NCBI GenBank assembly: GCA_023431185.1
Contig: JAEYXS010000085.1
Location: 8,867-72,866, forward strand
Origin: Verrucomicrobiota bacterium
GTDB lineage: Bacteria; Verrucomicrobiota; Verrucomicrobiia; Limisphaerales; JAEYXS01
Direction: 5' to 3'
Length of the DNA stretch: 64,000 bases
Shown here: positions 26,572-35,874 of the stretch, piece by piece
Position numbering within the stretch: the stretch's first letter is position 1
Layout of the letters: each line of letters begins with the position of its first letter
Notes under the pieces: generated by a model
What the model was told of the DNA's origin: nothing
Databases searched by the model: none
What the model saw: only the letters and a program-made list of their open reading frames with translations
Position numbers and translations under genes: made by a program

Positions 26572-28026
26572 TCACTTCACCTTCCCCAACAACTCCAAAA
26601 GCACCGCCACAATCTTCCGCGACGCCTCTTTCTCCACCCGGTTCGTCCCCAGCCACGTCTCATAGCCGCCCAGCTCATGCTGCTCCGGCGTCGGCAGGTA
26701 GCCGTAACCCCCATTCGCCAGCTCGATGACGAACATCGGCTTCACCGGGCTCTTCGCCTTCAATTCCAAGCCCGTCTCTGCGAACGTCTCAAACGGGATC
26801 GCCGCCACCGCGAACTCGCCGATGCGGAATGCCTGCAGCAAAATACGAACGTCCTTCGGCCATTCCGCCGCGCTTAAGGTCCGCTCCGCATACGCCTTCT
26901 CCAGCCGATGCACCGGCGAGATGGTTGGCGGTTTTGCCAGTGCTTCCTTCGCCCACTTCACTTGTTCTGGTGTGGCTACCCGCATCGCCAGCGTCAGCTC
27001 GCTCTGCGCCGCCTTCAATTCCACCCAATCACTGTGCTGGATCGTTTGATAAACCTTGAACACCTCCTGTGCCACGTCCTCCGCCACGATCTTCATCTTC
27101 TCATACGGCGCGCGCTTCTCTGATTTGCCTGCAAAATTGATATTGTTCACATCACCACAAGGCCCGTTCGCCAGCATGCCCACGAACGGCACATCCGTCC
27201 GCTCTGCCTTCAGCAGTTCACCGATGCGATTCGCGAACACCGCGAAGTAATCCGCCGAGATCACGCCATTCGGCACGCCGCCCACGTAATGCAGCGAGTA
27301 ATTCGCGAGCAAGGCGAGGGGCACGCCATTCGTCGATTGCACCGAGAGGAACGACACTTGCGGATCGGTCGGACCGGCGGGCTCCAGCAGGTTCGGATTC
27401 CCCACGCCTGGATTCATCACCACCTTGTCCTCGCCACCGAAGGGATTCGTCATTTTCGTGCCCGGCTTCATCTTCCAGCGGCGATTGAACACATGCTGCG
27501 GCACCGAACCCGCCCCGTAGCCGATCTTCGCCGGTTGCAGATTGTTCACCGCGCGCCGCACCCCATCCGCGATGCGCCGTGCGAGAAACGTCTGGTAATC
27601 ATCGAACGGCTTGCCCACCGCCAACGCATTTTCACCCCGCGCACTCGGCCCCGAATGCGTGTGCGTGGCCGACATCATCATGTTCTCCACCGGGATGCCT
27701 GTCGCCTCGTTGATCTGCTTCTTCGCCGCATCAAACACCTCGCGATTCACCGACACGCTGTCCACCACGGCAAAGACCAGCCTCGTCGTGCCGTCATCCA
27801 GCACCAGACACCGCGCATGCAGTTCATCGTTGATATGCTTGGCCGGCGGGATGGTGAAGTTCCCGACAATGCCCGCCCCCAGAAACGGCGTGATATTACT
27901 CGTCGCCGCGCCCGCCTTGAAGACCTTGGCCTTGGGTGCCGGCTGGGCTTGCGTCGAGATGCAGGTCGCCAACAAAGCGATGACCAGCGTTTTCAGAAAA
28001 CCCCGTTTGTGCATTTCAAACTTCAT
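26572..28026 (-). CDS. secreted neutral/alkaline ceramidase-like protein
   Basis: This 484-residue protein has a signal peptide (about 1-27, LKTLVIALLATCISTQAQ). It resembles the N-terminal domain of neutral ceramidases: KAGAATSNITPFLG at the start of the mature part, the zinc-site-like SATHTHSGPS and later GPCGDVNN. Neutral ceramidases hydrolyse the N-acyl bond of ceramide, but bacterial homologues in PVC genomes are many and mostly untested, and this one lacks the long C-terminal part of typical enzymes. The ATG at 28026 overlaps the stop of the upstream gene by 4 bases (ATGA), so the two are translationally coupled. Confidence 0.82.
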   Translation of the reverse strand: MKFEMHKRGFLKTLVIALLATCISTQAQPAPKAKVFKAGAATSNITPFLGAGIVGNFTIPPAKHINDELHARCLVLDDGTTRLVFAVVDSVSVNREVFDAAKKQINEATGIPVENMMMSATHTHSGPSARGENALAVGKPFDDYQTFLARRIADGVRRAVNNLQPAKIGYGAGSVPQHVFNRRWKMKPGTKMTNPFGGEDKVVMNPGVGNPNLLEPAGPTDPQVSFLSVQSTNGVPLALLANYSLHYVGGVPNGVISADYFAVFANRIGELLKAERTDVPFVGMLANGPCGDVNNINFAGKSEKRAPYEKMKIVAEDVAQEVFKVYQTIQHSDWVELKAAQSELTLAMRVATPEQVKWAKEALAKPPTISPVHRLEKAYAERTLSAAEWPKDVRILLQAFRIGEFAVAAIPFETFAETGLELKAKSPVKPMFVIELANGGYGYLPTPEQHELGGYETWLGTNRVEKEASRKIVAVLLELLGKVK

Positions 28027-30161
28027 ACGCTCAAAAACTCTTTCTCTACCTTCATTACCTTCCCGCTCGCCAGCACCTTTACCTCTGCGGTCACCGTATG
28101 TTTGCCCGCTTTCAGCGAGGGCAGGGGACACTCATGATACACATCCGCGACCTTGGCTGCCGTCCCTTTCTTCACCTGCTTCGTCGTTACTTCCTCGCCA
28201 TCCAGCAGCAGCTTCACCAGTTGCACCCGTTCTAACTTCGGTGCGCCTTGCGTCGTGTTCTCCCACTGGCAACGCACCCTTATGTTCACGCCACTCTCCG
28301 GCCGACCCGCTTCCAATTCATCCTCTGGCCGCACGACTACTATGGACGCCAGCGGCCGTTGGATATTCGGATTATCCCACCAGCGCCATGCCGTTTCGTG
28401 TTGCTTCACGAACGCCGCCACTTCATCCGAGCCCGCATGCATCCATAGCTTCCCCTCGCTGTTCGCATCTTTTCTGACAGCCACCACCCAATTGTTTTTC
28501 AACGCCTCGAGCCAACCTTCCCATGTCGGCTCTTTCGCGAGAAAAAGCGTGCGAAAACCCTCGGTCATGTCGCTGAACCACCACGGCTCCGGCCCATGCG
28601 CATCGTGCAGGGCCACGAACGGGATCTGCCCGCGATACCGCATGAGCCACGGCGACGTGTTCGTGAAACGCGGATTCCCGAAATGAAACGTGCTGATTGC
28701 CGCGAACCCGCCGCGCTGGATCGAATCATCCAGGAGCACGCGCACCAGCGCCTCATTCTCGCCGAACTGCCAGATGAGCCGGCCTTGCCCGTTCTCCAAC
28801 GGCTTCCAGCGCCGCTCACGAAATTCCTCCCAAGACACATCACCCGCCTTCGCCAGTGAATCGCCGATGCTCGCACCTGCTGGCGCGATGATGTCGCTCG
28901 TGTGGCTGTAAGTCCCGTAGCCCGGGATATCCACCCACGTGCCATACTCCTCATTCGCCACGAAAAACTTCACCGGCACCTTTTCCTCATCCGCGATCGC
29001 TTCCGCCTTCGCGAGCCATTTCGCCGACGCATTCTTCGCCCCCCACAGATGGATGCGCAGCGACTTCGCCAGCAACACCGCCTCCGTCGGACTCCCTTGC
29101 CCATGCGCCTCGATCTGCATGGACCATACCTTCAAATCCTTTGGCAAAGACTTCTTGATCGCTGGCCGCGGCGTTTGCTTCGCCAAGTTCTCCAGCACGC
29201 CCAAAGCACTCAGTGCATCCAGTGCGTAATACGTCGCCAACGGATTGCTCTGCCAACCCGGCCGGTCACTGAACCCGCCATCCTCATTCCAGAGCGAGAG
29301 CAGATACTGGATGCACCCTTCGCGATTAGTCGGCTCCGAATTTAAGAGTTTCAACGACCTCACCGCCGCCCGCGTATAAGCCACATCATCCAGCGCCCCG
29401 AAATTCGCATCCGGCTGATACGTGAAACCGCCGCTCGCCAGTTGGCATTCCCGCAGCCACGTCACCGACGCTTCGCGTTTCTCATCCTGCCGTTTCAGCG
29501 CACGCATGGCCTGCAATCCCCACCAGGTATTCAGCACGTTGCCGTTCGCATTCTTCGCGTTCGGTGTGCTGTTGAAGCTCCCGTTGATGCGCCACCGGAT
29601 GTTCAGATAATCGATGAATTCCTGATCGATGTCCGTGAGCGGCAATCCCAGCAACTCGCGCCCGACGAAAGCCGTCATCTCCCCCTCAAATACCGGATAC
29701 GAACGTTTCTCATACTGCGGCAGGTAGCGATACGGCTTCACCATCGCCTTCACCTTGGCGTGCAGATCCTCCGCCTTGTCCCCGAGCCATACGAGGCTCT
29801 GCACCTGCTGATAGAGAAAACTCTGGATCTCCTGCTCGGGTTTCTTCTTCCGCAACGGATGATTCGTCCGCACCCACTCCGCCAATCGCTTCGGTTCCGG
29901 CGGCATCTGTCCAAGAGCTTGATAGCATCCGATCACCGCAAACGTCGGTGTGAGGTGTGCATCCTGCTGGTCGATCCACGCATAACCGCCCTCCGTCCGC
30001 TTGTGCCGTGCCAAATATCTAAAAACCTTTTCCTTCCAAGCCGCATCCGATGCGAACAACCGTGTGTTATTCGCCCCCAGCAACACACCCGCCGATGCAA
30101 CGCCTTTCAGCCATTGCCGACGGCTTAGCGCTATCCTGTCCGTTTTATTCCCACTCTTCAC
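28023..30161 (-). CDS. Tat-exported squalene-cyclase-like (alpha/alpha toroid) protein
   Basis: This 712-residue protein has a Tat signal (SRRQWLKG with R14 and R15, followed by ASAGVLLGANN). The first half (about 40-340) contains prenyltransferase/squalene-oxidase-type repeats: GYAWIDQQDAHLTPTFAVIG, then the CQLASGGFTYQPDANFGALDD and NEDGGFSDRPGWQSNPLATYYALDALSAL units. The middle (about 350-600) looks like a different domain with no family I can name, and the C-terminus (about 610-712) resembles an Ig-like beta sandwich. The cyclase catalytic DxDD motif is absent, so it is probably a toroid fold with another function. It is coupled to the ceramidase-like gene. Confidence 0.8.
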   Translation of the reverse strand: MKSGNKTDRIALSRRQWLKGVASAGVLLGANNTRLFASDAAWKEKVFRYLARHKRTEGGYAWIDQQDAHLTPTFAVIGCYQALGQMPPEPKRLAEWVRTNHPLRKKKPEQEIQSFLYQQVQSLVWLGDKAEDLHAKVKAMVKPYRYLPQYEKRSYPVFEGEMTAFVGRELLGLPLTDIDQEFIDYLNIRWRINGSFNSTPNAKNANGNVLNTWWGLQAMRALKRQDEKREASVTWLRECQLASGGFTYQPDANFGALDDVAYTRAAVRSLKLLNSEPTNREGCIQYLLSLWNEDGGFSDRPGWQSNPLATYYALDALSALGVLENLAKQTPRPAIKKSLPKDLKVWSMQIEAHGQGSPTEAVLLAKSLRIHLWGAKNASAKWLAKAEAIADEEKVPVKFFVANEEYGTWVDIPGYGTYSHTSDIIAPAGASIGDSLAKAGDVSWEEFRERRWKPLENGQGRLIWQFGENEALVRVLLDDSIQRGGFAAISTFHFGNPRFTNTSPWLMRYRGQIPFVALHDAHGPEPWWFSDMTEGFRTLFLAKEPTWEGWLEALKNNWVVAVRKDANSEGKLWMHAGSDEVAAFVKQHETAWRWWDNPNIQRPLASIVVVRPEDELEAGRPESGVNIRVRCQWENTTQGAPKLERVQLVKLLLDGEEVTTKQVKKGTAAKVADVYHECPLPSLKAGKHTVTAEVKVLASGKVMKVEKEFLSV

Positions 30162-30204
30162 TTTTCCCCTTTGTTGCTTGGAACTTCTTTTGAGCTTACT
30201 TCCA

Positions 30205-30246
30205 TTCGATGTTCAGAGTTCGATGTTGGATGTTCGGTGTTTCCCA
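30205..30246. repeat. heptanucleotide repeat run
   Basis: TTCGATG, TTCAGAG, TTCGATG, TTGGATG, TTCGGTG, TTTCCCA in series. It is almost the same as the run at 26525-26566, with the fourth unit the same and units three and five exchanged. Confidence 0.75.
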
Positions 30247-30272
30247 TCACATTGACCCGCCGGTGCAACCGG

Positions 30273-31748
30273 CTACCGCCCCACCGCCTTAAACCCCTTC
30301 CGCAACAGCCCATCCTGATCCATGATCGGTTTCGCTGTAGTCGACTTGCCCATCGGACGGCAGCCCGGGCCTTCTGTGCCATCACCCAGATCCGCGCGTG
30401 CCTGTTCCGCATACGCCTGCAGCTTCGCGACGATCTCCGCATTATCCGCCGCCACGTCCTTGCTCTCCCCGATATCTTTCTTCAGGTCATAGAGCTTGCC
30501 CGTCTTGGTTTCCAGTTTCCACGTGCCTGACCGCACTGCTTCCAGCGTGCCGCCTTCACGTGCCGCCGCGCGATAATAGTAATACATCTCATGCCCCTTG
30601 GCGTTCTTCTCACCCAGCAAAAGCGGCGTGATATCCTGCCCGTCCAGCTTGCGATCCGTCGGCACCTTGCCACCGCCCAACGTGACGAGCGTGGGCAGGA
30701 TATCGATCATCCCCGTGATTTCATCCGTGCTTTTGCCTGCTGGCACCTTGCCTGGCCACCACGCGATGGTGCAAACGCGCATGCCGCCCTCCAGCGTGCT
30801 CGCCTTGAAGCCGCGCAAAGGCGTGTTCTTCCCGCGCGCCGTGCCGCCATTGTCACTGGTGAAGATCACCAGCGTCTTCGTATCCAGTTTCAGGTCGCGC
30901 AATTTGTCCAGCACCTGGCCCACGCTCCAGTCCGTCTCCTCCACCCAATCGCTATAGAGGCCGTTCGGCGATTTGCCCGCGAAGTTCTTGCCCGGATAGA
31001 TCGGGAAATGCACCGACGAATGCGGCAGATACAGAAAGAACGGCTTGTCCTTGTTCCGCTCGGTGAATTTCAACGACTCGCGCGTGTAGCGCTCCACCAG
31101 TTCCGTCTGCTCCTGTGCTTTCACGCGGATGACCAGTTCCGAATCCCCGCGGATGAGCGGCAGCGGCGGATGCTTCGGCGCATTGCGCTTTTTCTCGTCC
31201 GATTTGTCGTCGGGAGGCGCTTCACCCAGATTGCTCCGCGCGCCTTCACTCGCCGGGCCCATATCGTTGGAGTAGGGGATGCCGTAATAATAATCGAACC
31301 CCTGATGCGTCGGCAGCATCTCCCGCTGATCGCCCAGGTGCCACTTGCCGATGCACGCCGTCGCATAACCCGCCTCCTTCAGCAACTCCGCCACGGTGAT
31401 CTCGCTCGGCGCGAGCCCTTGCGCCTCGCCGGGGAAGAACACGCGATTGACGCCCACGCGCTTGAAGTAAGACCCCGTCATCAACTGCGCCCGCGAGGGC
31501 GAACAGACTGGCGCGGCGTAGAACGAGGTGAGCTTCAAGCCCTCCTTCGCCATGCGATCCAGATGTGGCGTACGGTTCAGCGTCGAGCCAAACGGTCCGA
31601 TGTCCGCATAGCCAAGATCATCGATGTTGATGACGATGAAGTTGGGCTTCGGCTCCGCCGCGGGCAGTGAGGGAAGCAAGGCGAGGCCGACCGCGAAGAT
31701 CAGCCACCGGAAGGACAACCAGAGTGATGCTTTCATGGGATGCGTCAT
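30273..31748 (-). CDS. secreted Cys-type sulfatase
   Basis: This 491-residue type I sulfatase has a Sec signal peptide (hydrophobic core about 16-26, cleavage near SLPAAEP). The metal-binding NIDDLGYAD is at about 41-49, the formylglycine motif CSPSRAQLMTG starts at C82, and GKWHLG, FLYLPHSSVHFP and FTSDNGG follow. It belongs to the arylsulfatase A-like group. An in-frame ATG at 31736 is an equally possible start. The frame is open further up to 32027, but that part lies in an intergenic repeat. It precedes the Tat toroid and ceramidase-like genes on the same strand with a 111-base gap that holds heptad repeats. Confidence 0.92.
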   Translation of the reverse strand: MTHPMKASLWLSFRWLIFAVGLALLPSLPAAEPKPNFIVINIDDLGYADIGPFGSTLNRTPHLDRMAKEGLKLTSFYAAPVCSPSRAQLMTGSYFKRVGVNRVFFPGEAQGLAPSEITVAELLKEAGYATACIGKWHLGDQREMLPTHQGFDYYYGIPYSNDMGPASEGARSNLGEAPPDDKSDEKKRNAPKHPPLPLIRGDSELVIRVKAQEQTELVERYTRESLKFTERNKDKPFFLYLPHSSVHFPIYPGKNFAGKSPNGLYSDWVEETDWSVGQVLDKLRDLKLDTKTLVIFTSDNGGTARGKNTPLRGFKASTLEGGMRVCTIAWWPGKVPAGKSTDEITGMIDILPTLVTLGGGKVPTDRKLDGQDITPLLLGEKNAKGHEMYYYYRAAAREGGTLEAVRSGTWKLETKTGKLYDLKKDIGESKDVAADNAEIVAKLQAYAEQARADLGDGTEGPGCRPMGKSTTAKPIMDQDGLLRKGFKAVGR

Positions 31749-32378
31749 ATTACAGAGCCGTTCTGCCTTGCACGCAAGCCGCGAGTTTCCCTTTAGTTTC
31801 TCATTCGTCCACACTGCCTCTCGAAGTGCCAGTGAGTTGGGAAAGCATAGTAAAGCTCCATCTCCCTCTCTTCCAACGGCAGTTGGAGGAGAGGGTCGGG
31901 GAGAGGAGGCACTGATTGGCGGCCGACCGTTGGCCTTTCTGATTTCGGCGCCCGGCTTGCTTGTCTTCTGCCTCTGCGGGGCAGTGTGCGAATGCTTCTT
32001 AGCCCAGTTCATCTTTCCCTTTCTCATTTTCTACGCTCTCATCCTAAACCGGTCAGTATGACATCCGCTGTCATACCACCTCATTTTCCTGAAATATTTT
32101 TCAGGCGGCATAACCATCTGCGAATGGCCGGGTGGCGGTCTTTGGTTTGGCGATCTAGGCGAAACTTCGCCCACCTTCCTCCATCTGCCCGAACCGTAAC
32201 CCAAAGCGCCTTTCTGGATTGTCACACTTTTGTCATATATGAACTTCTCGAGATTGATTGTGATACTGGTTTTCTCCACTTCTCCTTGACCTGTGGCTGT
32301 CCCTTTCACTTACATAGCGTCAATTCAAGCCATGGAGAGCCGCATCCCGATGTGCGGTTGAACCAAGTGGATCGACCT
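31749..32378. other. intergenic region of about 630 bases between divergent genes
   Basis: No supported gene, although frames are open across parts of it on both strands. It contains one dispersed element, TCTCCCTCTCTTCC...GGAGGAGAGGGTCGGGGAGAGG (31861-31907), and a small stem CCGCA...TGCGG (32340-32357) close to the next start. AT content rises around 32080-32290, where a promoter for the + strand gene is plausible. Confidence 0.5.
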
Positions 32379-34367
32379 ATGAGCACCAAGGAAAAGAAGA
32401 TCAGTCTGCGCGATAAAGGCCCGTTCACGCCGGAAGAAGCCGCCCGTCGTATCGAAGTGTTCAGCCGCGAACTGCCCCACTTCAAACTGGTTCATCCGAA
32501 GATGCAAGAAGACTGGCTGAATTGGACATGGGAGACAGCTTATCCGGTGCCGCTGAAGCAATTGCCCTCAGAGTTGATATACAAGGGGTTGAATTCTGTT
32601 TCCGGGAATAGTGAGAGCGAACTGCACCAATCGTTGCTCGAGGATTTCAAAAAGATTTCGGCCCGTCTGGATGGTTGCAGCGGCCTTTCGCTGGACATCG
32701 AGTTTGCCCCAGAACACGACACCAGTGTGGAGGGGGTGCAATCACTCAACTACAGTGAGTACGATGGTGAAGAGGAGTTATCCATCACCTCCTGCCTCTG
32801 GACCAAACCGCCTGCGGAGAAGAAAGCTGAAGAAACGGAGATTCCCAAACTCGTCCCTTGGGCGAAGGGCCTATCGTGGGATTCTTGCTTTGTTGAGCCA
32901 GAAGGGAAGTCCGATGCCAAAGGCCGTAAATACTATCGGGTGCATTTCTCTTTCGATCTGGTTGACGCAAAACCCGCCTTTCTCGCCAAAGTATGGGGTC
33001 TTGTGCTCGCCACTCAGAAGTCAGGACCGAAACCTGTCGAATGGCGCGTAGATTTTGAAGCCGATCAAAATAGCGAAAACTGCACAAACAATGCGGATTT
33101 CTCCTCCAGGATCGAAACGATCAATAAAGCCGGCTTGCCGGGCAAGGAATGCAGCCTGAACCTGACTGTAACATTCGATGGACTGGCAGCCGTGCCCGCT
33201 CTCTTTGCTTTCGCAACGCAGATGAATGATACCTCTTCTCCGCTCGCCTGCTTTGATTCCGATAAAGGAAAGCAGGCCTTGCTCCAATTTTCTGCCGATG
33301 AGGATGGCATCCAGTTCCATACGGTCGCCGGAGTGAAAGGATATGAAAAGTTAGTGAAGAGTACTCCCGCGAAGCCTCAGCCGAAGGCCAAGGAAAAGCC
33401 CGCCGCGCCCAAGCCTAAACCGACCGGCGCAGTGGAAAAAGTGAGCCTGACGGAGACCGGCCCGTTCACTCCCGCTGAAGCAGCCCGCCGCATCAAAGTC
33501 CTCAGCCACCAACTCCCTAATTTTATTCTCCGTCACCCATCAAAATCTGAGTTGTCCTGGTATGGCTGGGAATGGGAGACAGATTATCCTGTCGTCGTGA
33601 AGAAGTTGTCACCGCACATTGATTTCAAAAAACTCTTCAGCATCAGCGCCACTTTCTCTGCAAAAGCCGACCAGAAACTCATGGCGGGCTTCTTAAAATC
33701 CGCCGCCTCTGTTCCGGAAAGTGACGGAGCCAAGCTTGTCGTCGAATTTTTCGGGTCATCCGTCCGCAGGGAAGGGCTGCGTGATATCGAGTTCTACACC
33801 TCTAGAGATTCTTGCTTTGTTTCACTCACTTTCCGGATGCTCGCCATATCTTCTGGTGATGCTACGAAAGATGAGCAGGAAGTTCCTGATCTTGTTGCCG
33901 AAGCTGCTGAGCAGCCTTGGACAGAACGCAGCGTTCTGTTCGAAAGATTCCGCAAGCCGGATTCAGAAGGACGCTTGGTTGCTTTAGTGTCTTTTACTGT
34001 CAAACTTCCTGTTGCACGTCGTGCTGAGGTTGAAGCTGTTTGGCATCACTTCACCTCTCGTCATGCCACCCCTAAGAAGCTGGAGTGGCAGATTTACTTC
34101 AAAGCCGAAGACTGCCGCGATGCCGCCCACTTTGCGAAACGGGTCGAGTCGGTCAATCAGGCCGGATTACCGGGCACGCGCTGCCGTCTGGCTACGGAGC
34201 TGACCTTCGCCGGTCTGGATGGTTTGGAAGATGTATTTGGGCTGGCCCTGAACTCGAATGCCTTTCAGGCAGAACTGGCCACTTTCGAAACGGCAAATGG
34301 AAAGAGCGCCGGATTGCAGTTCACACCCGAGAAGAAGGGCATTCGCTTCATTCCTCGTTATCATTGA
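32379..34367 (+). CDS. internally duplicated protein of unknown family
   Basis: This 662-residue protein consists of two homologous halves. Half 1 (about 8-330) starts ISLRDKGPFTPEEAARRIEV and half 2 (about 355-662) starts VSLTETGPFTPAEAARRIKV. Both continue with WxWET(A/D)YPV and later share DSEGRL/DAKGRK, ETIN(K/Q)AGLPG-type and (V/T)TFDGL/LTFAGL blocks. A Lys/Pro-rich linker (about 335-352) joins them. There is no signal peptide or membrane segment, so it is probably cytoplasmic. I do not recognise a family. The ATG at 32379 begins MSTKEKK just before the repeat; the open frame upstream to 31986 is not conserved in the second half. A strong terminator follows. Confidence 0.75.
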   Translation: MSTKEKKISLRDKGPFTPEEAARRIEVFSRELPHFKLVHPKMQEDWLNWTWETAYPVPLKQLPSELIYKGLNSVSGNSESELHQSLLEDFKKISARLDGCSGLSLDIEFAPEHDTSVEGVQSLNYSEYDGEEELSITSCLWTKPPAEKKAEETEIPKLVPWAKGLSWDSCFVEPEGKSDAKGRKYYRVHFSFDLVDAKPAFLAKVWGLVLATQKSGPKPVEWRVDFEADQNSENCTNNADFSSRIETINKAGLPGKECSLNLTVTFDGLAAVPALFAFATQMNDTSSPLACFDSDKGKQALLQFSADEDGIQFHTVAGVKGYEKLVKSTPAKPQPKAKEKPAAPKPKPTGAVEKVSLTETGPFTPAEAARRIKVLSHQLPNFILRHPSKSELSWYGWEWETDYPVVVKKLSPHIDFKKLFSISATFSAKADQKLMAGFLKSAASVPESDGAKLVVEFFGSSVRREGLRDIEFYTSRDSCFVSLTFRMLAISSGDATKDEQEVPDLVAEAAEQPWTERSVLFERFRKPDSEGRLVALVSFTVKLPVARRAEVEAVWHHFTSRHATPKKLEWQIYFKAEDCRDAAHFAKRVESVNQAGLPGTRCRLATELTFAGLDGLEDVFGLALNSNAFQAELATFETANGKSAGLQFTPEKKGIRFIPRYH

Positions 34368-34397
34368 TTGAGTCTCTGCATAGCCATCAAAGAAAAG

Positions 34398-34453
34398 AAC
34401 CGCAGCGCCAGCTCAGCCTTCTCGGGGGCGTTTTGCCGGCACTGCGGTTTTTC
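34398..34453 (+). terminator. terminator of the duplicated protein gene
   Basis: AACCGCAG (34398-34405) pairs with CTGCGGTT (34442-34449) with an extended GCC/GGC inner stem, followed by TTTTC. It lies 30 bases after the stop at 34367. Confidence 0.75.
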
Positions 34454-34642
34454 TGTGACGAAACCGGTCCGAAAATGGTTTCTAACGGATTCCGTCCGAT
34501 ATCTTTTAAAAAGCGATTTTTGACTGACTAAAAGCTGCTCCTACCACTGCTTGAAGAATTTACGCCTCCCTGTCAGATGCGCAACCGGCAATCAGCAGAT
34601 ATTTTGTAATGGCTCTGGCAGCGCTGGGTTTCCGGCTTCGGT

Positions 34643-35395
34643 TCACTTTACCCCGTACACCCAATGCTCATCGATGATCTTCGCCAGCCCGTCTGGTCGC
34701 GTGCCCGGTGGCACATGCAGGTAGAGGAAGCGGATGAGTTTTTTATCCCGTTCGCTGAGCAGTGTCCGACCGCCCGTGTCGCCGTCTGATTCATACACGA
34801 TGGAATCGGGGAAGAAGCCGGAATCATTGCGGATGCCCATGGTCTGGTAGAGTTCCTCAAGCAAGGTGTGTTGCAGCAGGTCTCCCTTCAGTCCGTCTGC
34901 GATCACCACGACACCGGTTTCGAGCTCGATTTTCTCGTTCCAACTCACAAATTGCAGTCCGTCGAGCCCGCCGTCTGGAAGGGGCACCGGCATGCCCCAC
35001 TTTTTCCCGAGCGCAGGCCAGTCCTTCTGCGGGGCGAACTGCACCTGCACATTCGCGCTTCGGGCCAGATCTGTGCCGGGTGCGGCCAAGGTCAGGGGAT
35101 GCGCGCCGTCGAGGGCGGCGTTGATCTGGCCGATCACCTGTTGCAACGCCGCGAGCTGGGTTTCGTTGCCGTTGATCGCCACGACCACGACTGGTTTGGT
35201 CCAGCGGGCGACGTGCAAGCGACGGCTGCCCGCTTCCGCCGAGGTCAGCACCTCCATGATCCAGCGTGCTTCGAGCCATTTCTGGGCGCTGAAATCCCGC
35301 GTCGCTGCGCGTTTGCTGGAGGGAGCCGGTTTGCTCGCGCAAGCGGTGAGCAGCAAGGCTATCCCCAAGACGATCAGGGCGGAACGATTCTTCAT
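34643..35395 (-). CDS. DUF2927-like lipoprotein
   Basis: This 250-residue protein has a lipoprotein signal with lipobox LLTAC (C19). The C-terminal half resembles DUF2927: TGVVVIADGLKGDLLQHTLLEELYQTMG followed by a region with a conserved acidic and ISFLYLH-like (LIRFLYLHVPPGTRPDG) end, a pattern seen in zinc-metalloprotease-like secreted proteins with an LxEE core. The function is unknown. It lies in the same direction as the DUF2917 gene, 88 bases downstream of it, and could share its promoter region. Confidence 0.75.
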   Translation of the reverse strand: MKNRSALIVLGIALLLTACASKPAPSSKRAATRDFSAQKWLEARWIMEVLTSAEAGSRRLHVARWTKPVVVVAINGNETQLAALQQVIGQINAALDGAHPLTLAAPGTDLARSANVQVQFAPQKDWPALGKKWGMPVPLPDGGLDGLQFVSWNEKIELETGVVVIADGLKGDLLQHTLLEELYQTMGIRNDSGFFPDSIVYESDGDTGGRTLLSERDKKLIRFLYLHVPPGTRPDGLAKIIDEHWVYGVK

Positions 35396-35483
35396 ATGGC
35401 TGCCCCATGAAGCCGCAAATCCGGACGCGCAGCAATCCTCAACGCTCTGCTCTGCAGATGAAAAATCACCGAACGCGTTCCGT

Positions 35484-35816
35484 TCAACTCAATACAATCT
35501 CTCCCGCCTGCAACGCCTCGATGACTGTCATGCCTTCCGCGGACACGCGCAGAGATTCGCCCGTCTTGAGCAGGTGATCTTTGCCTTCGCCCTCGTGCGT
35601 TATCCAAAAGCTGCCCGAGCGGACGGTGATTTCTTGAATGTCGGCATCCAGATCGAGCGTATGAAGTTCCCCTTTGGCCAGGCGGATTGAGCGGCAGCTC
35701 TTGGTGGCGGTGCAACGCGGTGTGCCGGACGTGGAGACGAGACCATTCCCCAGCCGCAGGACCCGGGTGAGCCCTTGGCTGAAGCCGCTGAACATGCTGA
35801 AACCACTGACTTTCAT
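35484..35816 (-). CDS. DUF2917-like small protein next to a MocR regulator
   Basis: This 110-residue protein has a C-terminal cupin-like beta-rich region: LAKGELHTLDLD, VRSGSFWITHEGEGKDHLLKTGESL and VIEALQAGEIVL. That pattern matches DUF2917. There is no signal peptide or membrane helix. It is divergent from the MocR-type regulator at 35971 and shares a 154-base promoter region with three operator-like repeats, so it is likely its target. DUF2917 genes beside MocR regulators are also known in Proteobacteria. The biochemical role is unknown. Confidence 0.75.
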   Translation of the reverse strand: MKVSGFSMFSGFSQGLTRVLRLGNGLVSTSGTPRCTATKSCRSIRLAKGELHTLDLDADIQEITVRSGSFWITHEGEGKDHLLKTGESLRVSAEGMTVIEALQAGEIVLS

Positions 35817-35874
35817 ACGCTAACAGTCTAGGGCGAATGCCCGGCCTGCACAGATTCACCCAGTGAAATAGGTG

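Noticed and set aside
32330..32357. GAGAGCCGCATCCC...TGCGGTT, similar to the start and end of group II intron domain V
   Set aside because: The distal stem is missing, there is no reverse transcriptase or other intron domain, and the match is short.
31986..32378. 131-codon N-terminal extension of the duplicated protein
   Set aside because: It is not matched in the second half, has a composition unlike the rest and lies in the intergenic region.
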